Part shown: positions 23,272 through 31,806 of the stretch, piece after piece | Layout: each line of letters begins with the position of its first letter | Numbering within the stretch: the stretch's first letter is position 1 | Assembly: GCF_003814875.1 (NCBI RefSeq) | Contig: NZ_RKQF01000001.1 | Location: 9,300,001-9,364,000, forward strand | Source of the DNA: Streptomyces sp. Ag109_O5-1 | GTDB lineage: Bacteria > Actinomycetota > Actinomycetes > Streptomycetales > Streptomycetaceae | Direction: 5' to 3' | DNA length: 64,000 bases | The notes under the pieces: model-generated | The model's input: only the letters and a program-made list of their open reading frames with translations | What the model was told of the DNA's origin: nothing | Databases searched by the model: none | Program-made: the position numbers and the translations under genes

Positions 23272-25659
23272 ATGAGCATGGAAGCGCGGCACGCCCCGAT
23301 CCCACGACGTCCCGAGTCCGACCAGGCCGCCACGACACCGGCACAGCAGCCCGAGCCGACGGGCGGTGACCGCGGAAACGGTGAGGCCGGCAGGGGTACG
23401 GCGCCGGGTACGGCCGGTACGTCCGGCCGAACCGAAGGGCCCGGTTTCTTCGACCGGGTGAGTCGAGTGAATGGGTCGCCCCGGTCCGACGTATTCACCG
23501 GTGGGGCCGACGCTACCGGGCAGGACCAGCTGCCGGGACGGTCCGACGGGCAGCAGAGTCGTGATGACCGGACAAGTCGGGGCGGTGCGGTGGGGCAGGG
23601 CGAGCAGAGCGCGGGGGACCGGCCGGTCGGCAGCGCGACATCCGCAGACCGAATCACCCGCCCCCGCTATCCCAACCTCCGCCCACCCCAGGGCCCCCCG
23701 TCCCAGTCCACGACCACCGCACCACCCTCATCGGCCCGCTTCCCGGACACACCCCCGTCGCCTTCCGCCCGGGGGACCGGTCGCGCCGTGCCGCCGGTGT
23801 CTTTCAGCGGGGGGACCGGTCGTGTGGGGCCGTCTGCGTCTTCCGGCGGGGAGTCCGGTCGCTTCGGGCCGTCTGTGGGTTCGGGCCGCGAGGCTGGTCG
23901 AGGTGTGCCGCCGGTGTCTTCCGGTGGGGAGTCCGGTCGTTTCGGGCCGTCTGCGGGTTCCGGTCGGGAGGCTGGGCGTGTTGCGCCGGCTGCGGAGTCC
24001 GGCCGGGGGGCGGGGCGCGCTGTGCCGCCTGCCGCTCCGGGGCGGGAGTCCGGTCGGGTAGCGCCGCCGTTTCGGCTGCCGTACGGGCCGGGGCCGTCGG
24101 TCCGGCGTCCGGAGGGCGCGTCGGAGGCGACCGGATCGTTTCGCCCCCCGCGTGCTTCGGCGGAATCGGAACCGGAATCGTCGTCGGACGAGCGGCGCGG
24201 AGCCGACGGGGCGCCGCACCCGTCGCGGCCGTCGGTCGCACGTCCGTGCACCACGTCCACGCCCTCGGCCGATACGACCGCGGGTGGCACCGGTGTGGCC
24301 GGGCCCAGGCGGCCCGAGCGGCCCCGCAGTGACTTCCCGACCACCATAGGCACGCCGGAGTCGGGCAGCGCATGGAGCCCGCACATGCGGACGTTCCCGG
24401 TGCCGACCGCCCCACCGCGCCCCACGACACCCCCGAGGACCGCACCGCAGCCCCCCGCCATCGGCGTTCCGCCCCGCCCGGCCGAGCCCCCGGCGCCGAC
24501 CGCTCCACCGCGACCGACCGAGCCCCCGGCGACCGACAACCCCCCGCCCCGCCCGGCCGGACCTCCGGACGCCGCCGCCCCGGCGCGTCCCGCGGCTCCG
24601 CCGGCGCCCGGCAGCTCGTTCCCGGCCGCCGAAGGGGCGGCACACCCGACGGCTTCCGCCTCGGCCGGTGCCCCACCGCGCCCTTCGGCCGCCTCGGTGA
24701 CCGCCCCGGACTCCGGTACCGCGCCGCATCCCGTCGCTCCGCCTCCGTACTACGACGCCCCCTCGCCCTATCGCGGCCCGGGACTGGACCCCGCGATGTC
24801 CTGGACCGCCTCCGCGGGAACTCCCGGCCGGGACCGGCCCGTTGTGACCTTCGGCGAGCCGGAGGGATACGACGAGCGAGGCCGGGGACGGTCGTTGATC
24901 GGCCGCGTGGCGCCCCGTACCGCCGCGGCCGCCGCCTGCATTGTGCTCGGTCTGGGTCTCATCGGCGGTGCGGTGACCGGGAGTTGGCTCCTCGACGACG
25001 GCGGTGACACGGGCGCGGCGAGCACCTTCAGCTCGGCCGCGGGGCTGTGGCACAACGTGCCCGTGGACGAACTGTTCCCGCCCACCGTGCAGGGCACCGG
25101 CGCCGGCCCCGGCGGAGCCGACCGCACCTGGACGCGGATCGCCGTCGCCCCGGCCACCGGCTGCGCCGACGCCTTCGACCCGCTGCTGCGCAAGGTGCTC
25201 GCCCCCGTCGGCTGCCAGCGCCTGATCCGCGCCACCTACACCGACGCCACCCAGAGCTATGTGACGACCGTGGGGCTGCTGTTCACCAAGGCCGACCCGG
25301 CGGGCATGACCGCCCTGGCCAAGCGGTTCCAGACCGAGCACCTGGACCGCCGTACCGACCTGTTGCCCCTCCCGTACGCCGCGAAGGGCACCGCCGCCGA
25401 GCGGTTCGGAGCGCACCAGCGCGCCTCCTGGACCATCGCCGTGCTCACCGACGCCCCGGTCGTCTCCTACGCGGTCTCCGGCTGGGCCGACGGCCGTACC
25501 GTCGACTCCCCGCAGCCCGCCGCCGACGCCGAGGTGTCCGGCGCCACCACGCCCGCCGCCCAGGCCGGCCTCGGCAACGAGGCGCAGGGCCTCGCCGACC
25601 GCGTCGAACGGCGACTGCGCCAGTACATCGTCGGCACGGCAACGGAGAAGCCCTCATGA
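23272..25659 (+). CDS. Large proline-rich single-pass membrane protein, coupled to a mycosin-like protease gene
   Basis: A 795-residue protein in three parts: a long disordered cytoplasmic region (about residues 1-540) rich in Pro, Ala, Gly and Ser; a transmembrane helix (AAACIVLGLGLIGGAVTG, encoded near 24920-24985); and a folded extracytoplasmic domain with two cysteines (ATGCADAF, APVGCQRLI). Residues about 170-265 contain a degenerate repeat of the type GGESGRFGPSxGSGREAGRV. Codons in that repeat region end in T more often than in neighbouring genes. The stop overlaps the start of the subtilase gene (ATGA), so the two are co-translated. Its role may be to hold or regulate the protease at the membrane. 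No known enzymatic motif; start ATG 23272 by context. Confidence 0.85.
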   Translation: MSMEARHAPIPRRPESDQAATTPAQQPEPTGGDRGNGEAGRGTAPGTAGTSGRTEGPGFFDRVSRVNGSPRSDVFTGGADATGQDQLPGRSDGQQSRDDRTSRGGAVGQGEQSAGDRPVGSATSADRITRPRYPNLRPPQGPPSQSTTTAPPSSARFPDTPPSPSARGTGRAVPPVSFSGGTGRVGPSASSGGESGRFGPSVGSGREAGRGVPPVSSGGESGRFGPSAGSGREAGRVAPAAESGRGAGRAVPPAAPGRESGRVAPPFRLPYGPGPSVRRPEGASEATGSFRPPRASAESEPESSSDERRGADGAPHPSRPSVARPCTTSTPSADTTAGGTGVAGPRRPERPRSDFPTTIGTPESGSAWSPHMRTFPVPTAPPRPTTPPRTAPQPPAIGVPPRPAEPPAPTAPPRPTEPPATDNPPPRPAGPPDAAAPARPAAPPAPGSSFPAAEGAAHPTASASAGAPPRPSAASVTAPDSGTAPHPVAPPPYYDAPSPYRGPGLDPAMSWTASAGTPGRDRPVVTFGEPEGYDERGRGRSLIGRVAPRTAAAAACIVLGLGLIGGAVTGSWLLDDGGDTGAASTFSSAAGLWHNVPVDELFPPTVQGTGAGPGGADRTWTRIAVAPATGCADAFDPLLRKVLAPVGCQRLIRATYTDATQSYVTTVGLLFTKADPAGMTALAKRFQTEHLDRRTDLLPLPYAAKGTAAERFGAHQRASWTIAVLTDAPVVSYAVSGWADGRTVDSPQPAADAEVSGATTPAAQAGLGNEAQGLADRVERRLRQYIVGTATEKPS

Positions 25660-26828
25660 AGCGCCGCGCAACCGGGGCCGCGGTGAGCCTGCTGCTCGCC
25701 GGTTCGCTCGCCCTCCTGCCGTCCACCACCGCGTACGCCGACAGCATCCGCGCCCAGCAGTGGGGCCTGTCCGCCCTCCATCTCGACGAGGCCTGGCAGA
25801 CCACGAAGGGCAAGGGCATCACCGTCGCCGTCCTGGACACCGGCGTCGAGGCGGACCACCCGGATCTCGTCGGCAACGTCCTCGCCGCCAAGGACATGAT
25901 CGGCTTCGGTGCCGGTCCGGGCGACCGCGACTGGGCCCGGCACGGCACCGCCATGGCCGGCATCGTCGCCGGTCACGGCCACGGTGTCGGCGACGGCGAC
26001 GGCGTGATGGGGGTCGCGCCCGAGGCGAAGATCCTCCCCGTCCGGGTCATCCTCGAAGACGGCGACAGCGCCCGCGGCAAGGCCCGCTCCACCCGGGGCA
26101 ACGCCCTCGCCGAGGGCATCCGCTGGGCCGCCGACCACGGCGCCGACGTCATCAACCTGTCCCTCGGCGACGACTCCGACTCCGCGCACCCCGAGCCCAG
26201 CGAGGACGAGGCCATCCAGTACGCCCTGAAGAAGGACGTCGTGGTCGTCGCCTCGGCGGGCAACGGCGGCGACAAGGGCGACCACATCTCCTATCCGGCC
26301 GCCTACCCGGGGGTCATCGCCGCCACCGCGGTGGACAAGTTCGGCGCCCGCGCCTCCTTCTCCACCCGCCGCTGGTACGCCACGGTCAGCGCGCCCGGCG
26401 ACGACATCGTCATCGCCGACCCGGACCACAAGTACTACGAGGGCTGGGGCACCAGCGCCGCCTCCGCCTTCGTCTCGGGGGCCGTGGCGCTGATCAAGGC
26501 CGCCCACCCGGGCCTCACTCCGGCCCAGATCAAAAAGCTCGTGGAGGACACCGCCCGCAACGCGCCGAGCGGCGGCCGCGACGACTCCCGCGGCTTCGGC
26601 ATGATCGACCCGGCGGCGGCCATCAAGGCGGCGGCCAAGCTCAGGACGGAGAACCTGACGTCGGCGTCGTACGGGAAGAGGTACTTCGGCTCGGGCCCGG
26701 ACGTGGAGAAGAACACGACGAGCGCCTCCGACTGGGCGGCCCCCCTGGCCGGCGGCGCGGGCAGCGTCCTGCTGGTGGCCGCGGTGGTCATGTGGCGAAG
26801 TCGCCGCAGACCCTTCGAGACGCCCTGA
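25656..26828 (+). CDS. Membrane-anchored mycosin-like S8 serine protease
   Basis: A 390-residue subtilisin-family protease laid out like type VII secretion mycosins: signal peptide (residues 1-29, ending AYADS), catalytic domain, and a C-terminal transmembrane helix (VLLVAAVVMW) followed by RSRRRP. The triad is Asp61 (AVLDTGVEADHP), His96 (ARHGTAMAGI) and Ser267 (GWGTSAASAF), with the oxyanion Asn203 (SAGNGG). The usual proline two after the GTSxA box is replaced (GTSAAS for GTSxAAP). The gene overlaps the proline-rich membrane protein by four bases. No esx, eccC or other secretion genes are present, so it is an orphan; substrates unknown. A hairpin repeat follows. Confidence 0.93.
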   Translation: MKRRATGAAVSLLLAGSLALLPSTTAYADSIRAQQWGLSALHLDEAWQTTKGKGITVAVLDTGVEADHPDLVGNVLAAKDMIGFGAGPGDRDWARHGTAMAGIVAGHGHGVGDGDGVMGVAPEAKILPVRVILEDGDSARGKARSTRGNALAEGIRWAADHGADVINLSLGDDSDSAHPEPSEDEAIQYALKKDVVVVASAGNGGDKGDHISYPAAYPGVIAATAVDKFGARASFSTRRWYATVSAPGDDIVIADPDHKYYEGWGTSAASAFVSGAVALIKAAHPGLTPAQIKKLVEDTARNAPSGGRDDSRGFGMIDPAAAIKAAAKLRTENLTSASYGKRYFGSGPDVEKNTTSASDWAAPLAGGAGSVLLVAAVVMWRSRRRPFETP

Positions 26829-26851
26829 CCTTTTGAAATGCCCGAGGACAA

Positions 26852-26913
26852 GCGCCCCGTCAGGGGCGCGGGGCTGTGTCGATATGCGGCTACCGCCGCG
26901 TGGGCGCGACCAG
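26852..26913. repeat. Dispersed hairpin repeat, copy B
   Basis: GCGCCCCGTCAGGGGCGC forms a hairpin, followed by GGGGCTGTGTCGATATGCGG and the end GGGCGCGACCAG. Nearly identical to copy A. It sits between two convergent genes (subtilase and serine hydrolase) and would suit a bidirectional terminator. Confidence 0.8.
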
Positions 26914-26958
26914 TCCCCACCGGGCCCGCACCCGCCCGCGAACCCCTGAACCTTCCCC

Positions 26959-27975
26959 CTACTGCGAAGCCGAAGCCGAAGCCGACGCGGACCCGGAAGA
27001 AGAGTCAGCGTCCGTCAGGGAATCGACCGCCGCCTTCGCAGCCGCCTCCACCAGCGAGATCCCCTTGGCCTGACTCACCGTCCCGTTGGACAGCACGGCG
27101 ACCAGATAGTCGGTCCCGCCCACCGTCACCCGCCCGATGCTGTTGACGTCCCACAGCCCGGTCGTACTCCGGGCCAGCCACCCGTTCTTCAGCGCGAACC
27201 CCGAACCGTCGGCGGCGGCCGAAACCCCCCACCGCTGGTCCGACTCGACCGTCTTCATCAGCCCCTGGATGTACGCCTGCGAGGCCTCGCTCAGCTTGGA
27301 ATCGTCCCCGAACACCTGCTGGAGCAGGGTGAGCTGATCGGCGGCGGTGGTCTGGGTCAGCCCCCACAGCGCGCCGTCGCCGCCCTCCGTCCCCGTCAGC
27401 CCGAACCGCTTGTTCGCCGCGTCCAGCCCCGCCGCCTTGCCGATGATGTCCCACAGCTCCGACGCCGACGTGTTGTCGCTGTTCTCGATCATCTTCGTGG
27501 CGTACGCCTTCTCCGTCGCCGTCAGATGCCGCCCGGCGTCCTGCGCCTGCAGCAGCAGCGCCGCCAGGATGTCGACCTTGACGATGCTCGCGGTGTCGAA
27601 GGCCGCGTCGCCGTAGGCCGCGCTGTCGCCGGAGTCCAGGTCCAGCACCGCCGCCGACACCTTCGCCCCGGACGGCACGGTCACCGTCTTCATCGCCGTG
27701 CTCAGCAGGGCGTCCCGGTCCACGGCCGGCTCCGTCACCGGTTCCACCGACGCCTCCCCGTTCGCCGAGGCCGAGGAGGAGGGCGACGGCGACCCGGCCG
27801 ACGATACGGCGCCGTTGTTGTCGCCCGCGTGCGCTTTCACGTACACGGTCCCGGCCGCCGTGACGCCGACGACGGCGACCAGCGCGAGGCTTGTGTAGAG
27901 AAGCGCGCGGCGTCGCGGTGGGCGGGCGCGTCGGCGGCCTCGGCGGGCTTCGGAGGTGGCTCTGGGGGACTCCAT
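26959..27975 (-). CDS. Secreted serine hydrolase, class A beta-lactamase/penicillin-binding fold
   Basis: A 338-residue protein with an arginine-rich cytoplasmic start, one N-terminal membrane helix (LLYTSLALVAVVGVTAAGTV), a Ser/Ala-rich linker and a serine hydrolase domain. The catalytic motifs are Ser130-x-x-Lys133 (ASIVKVD), Ser166-Asp167-Asn168 (NSDN) and Lys263-Asn-Gly (KNGW, in place of the common KTG/KSG). The omega-loop Glu of true beta-lactamases is not evident, so a peptidoglycan-directed or scavenging role is more likely than resistance. A repetitive SASASASASQ tail follows. It is transcribed alone, convergent with the mycosin-like gene and divergent from the SseB-like gene. Confidence 0.9.
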   Translation of the reverse strand: MESPRATSEARRGRRRARPPRRRALLYTSLALVAVVGVTAAGTVYVKAHAGDNNGAVSSAGSPSPSSSASANGEASVEPVTEPAVDRDALLSTAMKTVTVPSGAKVSAAVLDLDSGDSAAYGDAAFDTASIVKVDILAALLLQAQDAGRHLTATEKAYATKMIENSDNTSASELWDIIGKAAGLDAANKRFGLTGTEGGDGALWGLTQTTAADQLTLLQQVFGDDSKLSEASQAYIQGLMKTVESDQRWGVSAAADGSGFALKNGWLARSTTGLWDVNSIGRVTVGGTDYLVAVLSNGTVSQAKGISLVEAAAKAAVDSLTDADSSSGSASASASASQ

Positions 27976-28125
27976 GCCCGCGATGCTCGGGGCGGGGACT
28001 GTGTGCCCCGTTAGCCCGAAGTTAGAAGTGGGTCAGGGAAACCTGAGATTCCCGTGAAAGCTGTGTCGACGGGGTTTCGGGGGCCGCACAACCGCAGCAG
28101 CTTCCCACCGATAGGGTCGGGGACC

Positions 28126-28860
28126 GTGGCGAACAAGAACATTCCCGACTCTGGCTACTCCGACGACGACGGCACCGCCGACCCCCGGCTGGCCGCCGCG
28201 CTGGCCGCCTGGGCCGAGGACCGGACGGCCGTCGCCCCGGTGCTTGAGGCGCTGAAGGGGGCCCGGCTCCTTGTACCGGTCGTCGCCGTGCTCGGCGAGG
28301 TCGAGGAGGACGAGAACGGGCTGCGCCGCGAGAAGACCAGCGACATGGCCGTGCCCACCCTGAAGGCCGGCCACCGCACCGCCCTGCCCGCGTTCACCTC
28401 CACCGAGTCGCTGGCCCGCTGGGACCCGGCGGCCCGGCCCGTGGCCGTACCCCTGCACCAGGCGCTGCAGGCCGCCGCGCACGAGAAGGCGGACACGGTG
28501 GTGCTGGACCTGTCGGGGCCCGTACCGTTCGAACTGACCGGGCCGGCGCTGCTGGCCCTGGCCGAGGGGCGTACGACGGCAGATCCGCTCGCCGACCCGG
28601 CGGTGCGGGAAGCCGTCCGCGCCGCGGTGGCCGCCGAGCCCGCTGTCCTGCGCGCGCACCTCGGCCCCGGACCGGCTGACGGGACCCTGGCGCTGGTACT
28701 GGACCCGGCCGCCGCGCCGCCCGCCGAGACCGCCCAGGCCGTCGCCGAGCGGCTCGCCGCTGACGGAACACTGAGGGCCCGCCTGGTGCGCGGCCTCGAC
28801 CTGGCACTGCTGCCGGCCGGAACCACGCCTCCGGGCGAGCCCTTGTACGTGAAGAACTGA
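28126..28860 (+). CDS. SseB family protein
   Basis: A 244-residue soluble protein of the SseB/SseB-C-terminal family. It contains DPRLAAALAAWAEDRTAV, then the family segments LLVPVVAVLGEV, TLKAGHRTALPAFTSTESLARW and VAVPLHQALQAAAHEKADTVVLD, and a second domain from about residue 150. The name comes from a type III secretion chaperone, but in actinobacteria the function is unknown; no secretion system is near. The GTG at 28126 is the chosen start because similarity begins at ANKNIPDSGYSDDDGTADPRL; the upstream ATG 28054 frame is in the promoter region. The DUF1844 gene is convergent 13 bases away. Confidence 0.88.
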   Translation: MANKNIPDSGYSDDDGTADPRLAAALAAWAEDRTAVAPVLEALKGARLLVPVVAVLGEVEEDENGLRREKTSDMAVPTLKAGHRTALPAFTSTESLARWDPAARPVAVPLHQALQAAAHEKADTVVLDLSGPVPFELTGPALLALAEGRTTADPLADPAVREAVRAAVAAEPAVLRAHLGPGPADGTLALVLDPAAAPPAETAQAVAERLAADGTLRARLVRGLDLALLPAGTTPPGEPLYVKN

Positions 28861-28873
28861 TCGTCGCCGACTG

Positions 28874-29248
28874 CTAGCCGTAGACCGGGCCGGTGTACTT
28901 CTCGCCGGGGCCCTGGCCCGGCTCGTCAGGGACGATCGAGGCCTCGCGGAAGGCCAGCTGGAGCGACTTCAGGCCGTCGCGCAGCGGGGCCGCGTGGAAG
29001 GAGCTGATCTCGGTCGCCGAGGCGTCGAGCAGTCCGGCGAGGGCGGTGACCAGCTTGCGGGCCTCGTCCAGGTCCTTGTACTTGTCGCCCTCCTCGGTCA
29101 GACCGAGCTTCACGGCGGCCGCGCTCATCAGGTTGACGGCGACCGTCACGATCACCTCGACCGCGGGGACCTCGGCGATGTCGCGGGTCATCTCGTCGAA
29201 GTCGGGCTGCCCGGCGTCATCGGGGCCGGGAAGGGGCGTCTCACTCAT
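28874..29248 (-). CDS. DUF1844 protein
   Basis: A 124-residue DUF1844 protein, helical, with the conserved core VEVIVTVAVNLMSAAAVKLGL, DLDEARKLVTALAGLLDA and LRDGLKSLQLAFREAS. The start ATG at 29248 (MSETPLPGPDDAG) is preceded by GTGTGGGG. The function is unknown. DUF1844 genes stand next to the infC-rpmI-rplT operon in many actinobacteria, as here, where the gene diverges from infC; a link to translation is therefore an inference from conserved context only. No catalytic motif or membrane segment is present. Confidence 0.9.
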   Translation of the reverse strand: MSETPLPGPDDAGQPDFDEMTRDIAEVPAVEVIVTVAVNLMSAAAVKLGLTEEGDKYKDLDEARKLVTALAGLLDASATEISSFHAAPLRDGLKSLQLAFREASIVPDEPGQGPGEKYTGPVYG

Positions 29249-29648
29249 GCCCCACACGATAGGCGCAGGGGACCTGGGGCTCTTACTTAGCCCAGGTCGT
29301 CTCAATTAGCCCTCCCCCGCCTTTACTGCTAGCCTTGTCTGACGACCGGCCGGACAGGTATGCCACACGGCTAGCTGGACCGGCCCACAAGTGGAGGCTT
29401 CGAACTCCCACCTGACCGCTCCACGGGCGGCGGGTCACCGGTCAGACGGTCGCTTCGCCGTTCCACGGCGACGGCGTTCCGTCCGATTCTGCGCCCCGCG
29501 ATCCTCGCGGCGGTGTTCCGGTAGTTCGAGGAGCCCCGCCTGTGATCGTCCGGGGCATTTTTTCTGCTTCGGTGCGGTTAGGTCTTACGGAAACAGACGT
29601 TACGCGGTTGCCCGCCAGGCCGCCGTGTGGTGCTACCGAGGAGGATCC
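29249..29648 (+). promoter_or_regulatory. infC leader region (about 400 bases, non-coding)
   Basis: No gene is seen in this interval. It holds the divergent promoters of the DUF1844 gene and of infC. The leader contains a possible stem TGACCG..CGGTCA around 29412-29443, and a U-tract hairpin at 29533-29563, which is followed by 85 bases to the infC start. In many bacteria infC-rpmI-rplT is controlled by L20 or by attenuation in the leader; the layout here suggests a comparable control, but I could not match it to a named RNA motif. Confidence 0.5.
29533..29563 (+). terminator. U-tract intrinsic terminator in the infC leader (putative attenuator)
   Basis: GCCCCG (29533-29538) pairs with CGGGGC (29551-29556), followed directly by A and six T residues (29558-29563). 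Such a classical intrinsic terminator is rare in this genome, and it lies upstream of, not after, an operon. It therefore probably acts as an attenuator for infC-rpmI-rplT. Confidence 0.65.
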
Positions 29649-30311
29649 ATCAGCACCGAGCCCCGCATCAACGACCGGATTCGCGTTCCCGAGGTGCGAC
29701 TTGTCGGTCCCAGCGGCGAGCAGGTCGGGATTGTTCCGCTTGCCAAGGCGCTGGAGCTTGCGCAGGAGTACGACCTTGACCTGGTCGAGGTGGCGGCGAG
29801 CGCGCGTCCGCCGGTCTGCAAGCTCATGGACTACGGGAAGTTCAAGTACGAGTCGGCCATGAAGGCCCGTGAGGCGCGCAAGAACCAGGCGCACACGGTC
29901 ATCAAGGAAATGAAGCTCCGGCCGAAGATCGACCCGCACGACTATGACACCAAGAAGGGTCACGTCGTCCGGTTCCTCAAGCAGGGCGACAAGGTCAAGA
30001 TCACGATCATGTTCCGTGGTCGCGAGCAGTCCCGGCCCGAGCTGGGCTACCGACTGCTGCAGCGTCTCGCGGAGGACGTCCAGGACCTCGGTTTCGTGGA
30101 GTCGAACCCGAAGCAGGACGGCCGGAACATGATCATGGTTCTCGGTCCGCACAAGAAGAAGACCGAGGCGATGGCCGAGGCCCGGCAGGCGCAGGAAGCC
30201 CGCAAGGCGGACGCGAAGGCCAACCCCGGTCGCTCGCAGAACCCCGCCGAGATCGAGGCTGACGCCGACGTCGAGGTCGAGGCGCCCGCCGAGGAGCATG
30301 CCGAGGCGTGA
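29649..30311 (+). CDS. infC: Translation initiation factor IF-3, ATC start
   Basis: A 220-residue IF-3, which binds the 30S subunit, prevents premature 50S joining and checks the start codon. The N-domain contains RINDRIRVPEVRLVGPSGEQ, the linker KLMDYGKFKYESAMKAREARKNQ, and the C-domain MKLRPKIDPHDYDTKKGHVVRFL and KVKITIMFRGREQ. The start is the ATC at 29649, four bases after GAGGAGGA; no ATG or GTG start lies near the family N-terminus. A non-AUG start is a classic infC feature through which IF-3 represses its own translation. A Glu/Ala-rich tail of about 30 residues follows the fold. It heads infC-rpmI-rplT. Confidence 0.96.
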   Translation: MSTEPRINDRIRVPEVRLVGPSGEQVGIVPLAKALELAQEYDLDLVEVAASARPPVCKLMDYGKFKYESAMKAREARKNQAHTVIKEMKLRPKIDPHDYDTKKGHVVRFLKQGDKVKITIMFRGREQSRPELGYRLLQRLAEDVQDLGFVESNPKQDGRNMIMVLGPHKKKTEAMAEARQAQEARKADAKANPGRSQNPAEIEADADVEVEAPAEEHAEA

Positions 30312-30446
30312 TCCCGGGGTAACCCGCCTCCGGGCAGTACCCAGGGGCGAGAGTCCCAGGACGTAACCGATACAAGAGCGACGTTCCGCCGTGCCCGGTT
30401 TAACGACCGGGCACCGGAGCGCCACCGACGAGGAGATAACGGCGCT

Positions 30447-30641
30447 ATGCCGAAGAACAAGACGCACAGCGGTGCCAGTAAGCGCTTCAAGGTCACCGGC
30501 TCCGGCAAGGTGCTCCGTGAGCGCGCCGGCAAGCGCCACCTGCTCGAGCACAAGTCGTCCCGCGTGACGCGTCGCCTGACCGGCAACGCCGAGATGGCCC
30601 CGGGTGACACCGCGAAGATCAAGAAGCTTCTCGGCAAGTGA
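30447..30641 (+). CDS. rpmI: 50S ribosomal protein L35
   Basis: The 64-residue L35 of the large ribosomal subunit, MPKNKTHSGASKRFKVTGSG, ending KIKKLLGK, full length for the family. It is basic throughout as expected for an rRNA-binding protein. The start ATG 30447 is preceded by GAGGAGATAACGGCGCT. It lies between infC (135 bases upstream) and rplT (100 bases downstream), the conserved translation operon order. The spacers contain GC-rich stems that could be L20-binding control elements, but I cannot show that. Confidence 0.98.
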   Translation: MPKNKTHSGASKRFKVTGSGKVLRERAGKRHLLEHKSSRVTRRLTGNAEMAPGDTAKIKKLLGK

Positions 30642-30741
30642 CACGCGGGCGCCGCACGGCGCCCTGAGTCAACCCAACCGGGACCCAGTCGTTTCCGGGC
30701 CGCGTGAGTCCAACCGCGGCCCCGCTACAAGGAGTTAACAA

Positions 30742-31125
30742 GTGGCACGCGTCAAGCGGGCAGTCAACGCCCACAAGAAGCGCCGGGCGATCCTCGAGGC
30801 GGCCTCCGGCTACCGCGGTCAGCGTTCGCGCCTGTACCGCAAGGCCAAGGAGCAGGTCACCCACTCGCTGGTCTACAACTACAACGACCGCAAGAAGCGC
30901 AAGGGCGACTTCCGTCAGCTGTGGATCCAGCGCATCAACGCCGCTGCCCGCGCCAACGGCATCACGTACAACCGCTTCATCCAGGGTCTGAAGGCCGCGA
31001 ACGTCGAGGTCGACCGCAAGATCCTCGCGGAGCTCGCCGTCAACGACGCCAGCGCCTTCGCCGCGCTCGTCGAGGTGGCTCAGAAGGCGCTGCCGGCGGA
31101 CGTCAACGCCCCCAAGGCGGCGTGA
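30742..31125 (+). CDS. rplT: 50S ribosomal protein L20
   Basis: The 127-residue L20, required early in 50S assembly and often the autoregulator of the infC-rpmI-rplT operon. It shows the family N-terminus ARVKRAVNAHKKRRAILEAA, then SGYRGQRSRLYRKAKEQVTH and WIQRINAAARANGITYNRFI. Start codon is GTG 30742 with AAGGAG upstream. It is the last gene of the operon; a perfect ten-base-stem terminator follows at 31156. The next DNA downstream is the broken-gene scar, so the operon boundary is clean. Confidence 0.98.
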   Translation: MARVKRAVNAHKKRRAILEAASGYRGQRSRLYRKAKEQVTHSLVYNYNDRKKRKGDFRQLWIQRINAAARANGITYNRFIQGLKAANVEVDRKILAELAVNDASAFAALVEVAQKALPADVNAPKAA

Positions 31126-31155
31126 CGCTGCGCTGGCTTCGGCCGACGTGACTGA

Positions 31156-31187
31156 AGGACCCGCAGGCTCGATGGCTTGCGGGTCCT
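31156..31187 (+). terminator. Terminator of the infC-rpmI-rplT operon
   Basis: AGGACCCGCA (31156-31165) pairs perfectly with TGCGGGTCCT (31178-31187) around a 12-base loop, 30 bases after the rplT stop, followed by a short T-containing tract GTTGCGT. Confidence 0.8.
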
Positions 31188-31217
31188 GTTGCGTCCAGTG
31201 GGCCGCGGCCCATGCCC

Positions 31218-31806
31218 CTAGGAGATGGTCACCGTCGCCGGTGGTGTCCAGCCGCGGCGGAACGTGTGGCGGCCCGGGCCGATCTCCTGCGGGGGCTCGC
31301 CGCTCGGGAAGTGGACCTCGGCGCGGGTGCTCGGAGGGATCAGGACCTCGATCACCAGGACGCGCTCCCCGGGCTCCTCGACGCGCCAGCCCGCCTCCGC
31401 CCTGCCGTACGGGGTGAGGTGCGCCGCCTTCGCCCAGGTCAGGTCCCCGCCTGGCACCGGGGCGATCCGCAGGCGCCGCCAGCCCGGTCCGGCGGCCGCC
31501 AGACCCGCCACCGTGCGGTGCAGCCAGTCGGCGACCGCGCCCAGCGCGTAGTGGTTGAACGAGGTCATCTCACCCGGATTGACGCTGCCGTCGGGCAGCA
31601 TCGAGTCCCAGCGCTCCCAGATGGTGGTGGCGCCCATGGTCACCGGATACAGCCAGGACGGGCAGTCCTTCTCCAGCAGCATCCGGTAGGCCAGCTGCGG
31701 CTCGCCCGCCGCGCACAGGGCGTCGCAGATCAGCGGCGTACCCGCGAAACCGGTGGCGATACGGAAGGAAGCGCGCCGCACGACGTCGGCCAGCCGCTCC
31801 GCCGCG
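31218..31806 (-). pseudogene. C-terminal fragment of a GH78 alpha-L-rhamnosidase-like glycoside hydrolase
   Basis: Read on the minus strand, about 195 codons up to the TAG at 31218 match the end of the six-hairpin catalytic domain and the C-terminal beta domain of GH78 enzymes: RIATGFAGTPLICDALCAAG, YRMLLEKDCPSWLYPVTMG, ATTIWERWDSMLPDGSVNPG and MTSFNHYALGAVADWLHR. Full-length GH78 proteins have 700-1000 residues, so at least three quarters of the gene, including signal and most of the catalytic domain, is missing. The similarity breaks off abruptly near 31806, exactly where an opposite-strand transketolase fragment begins. No start codon or ribosome site fits, so this is a remnant. Confidence 0.85.
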
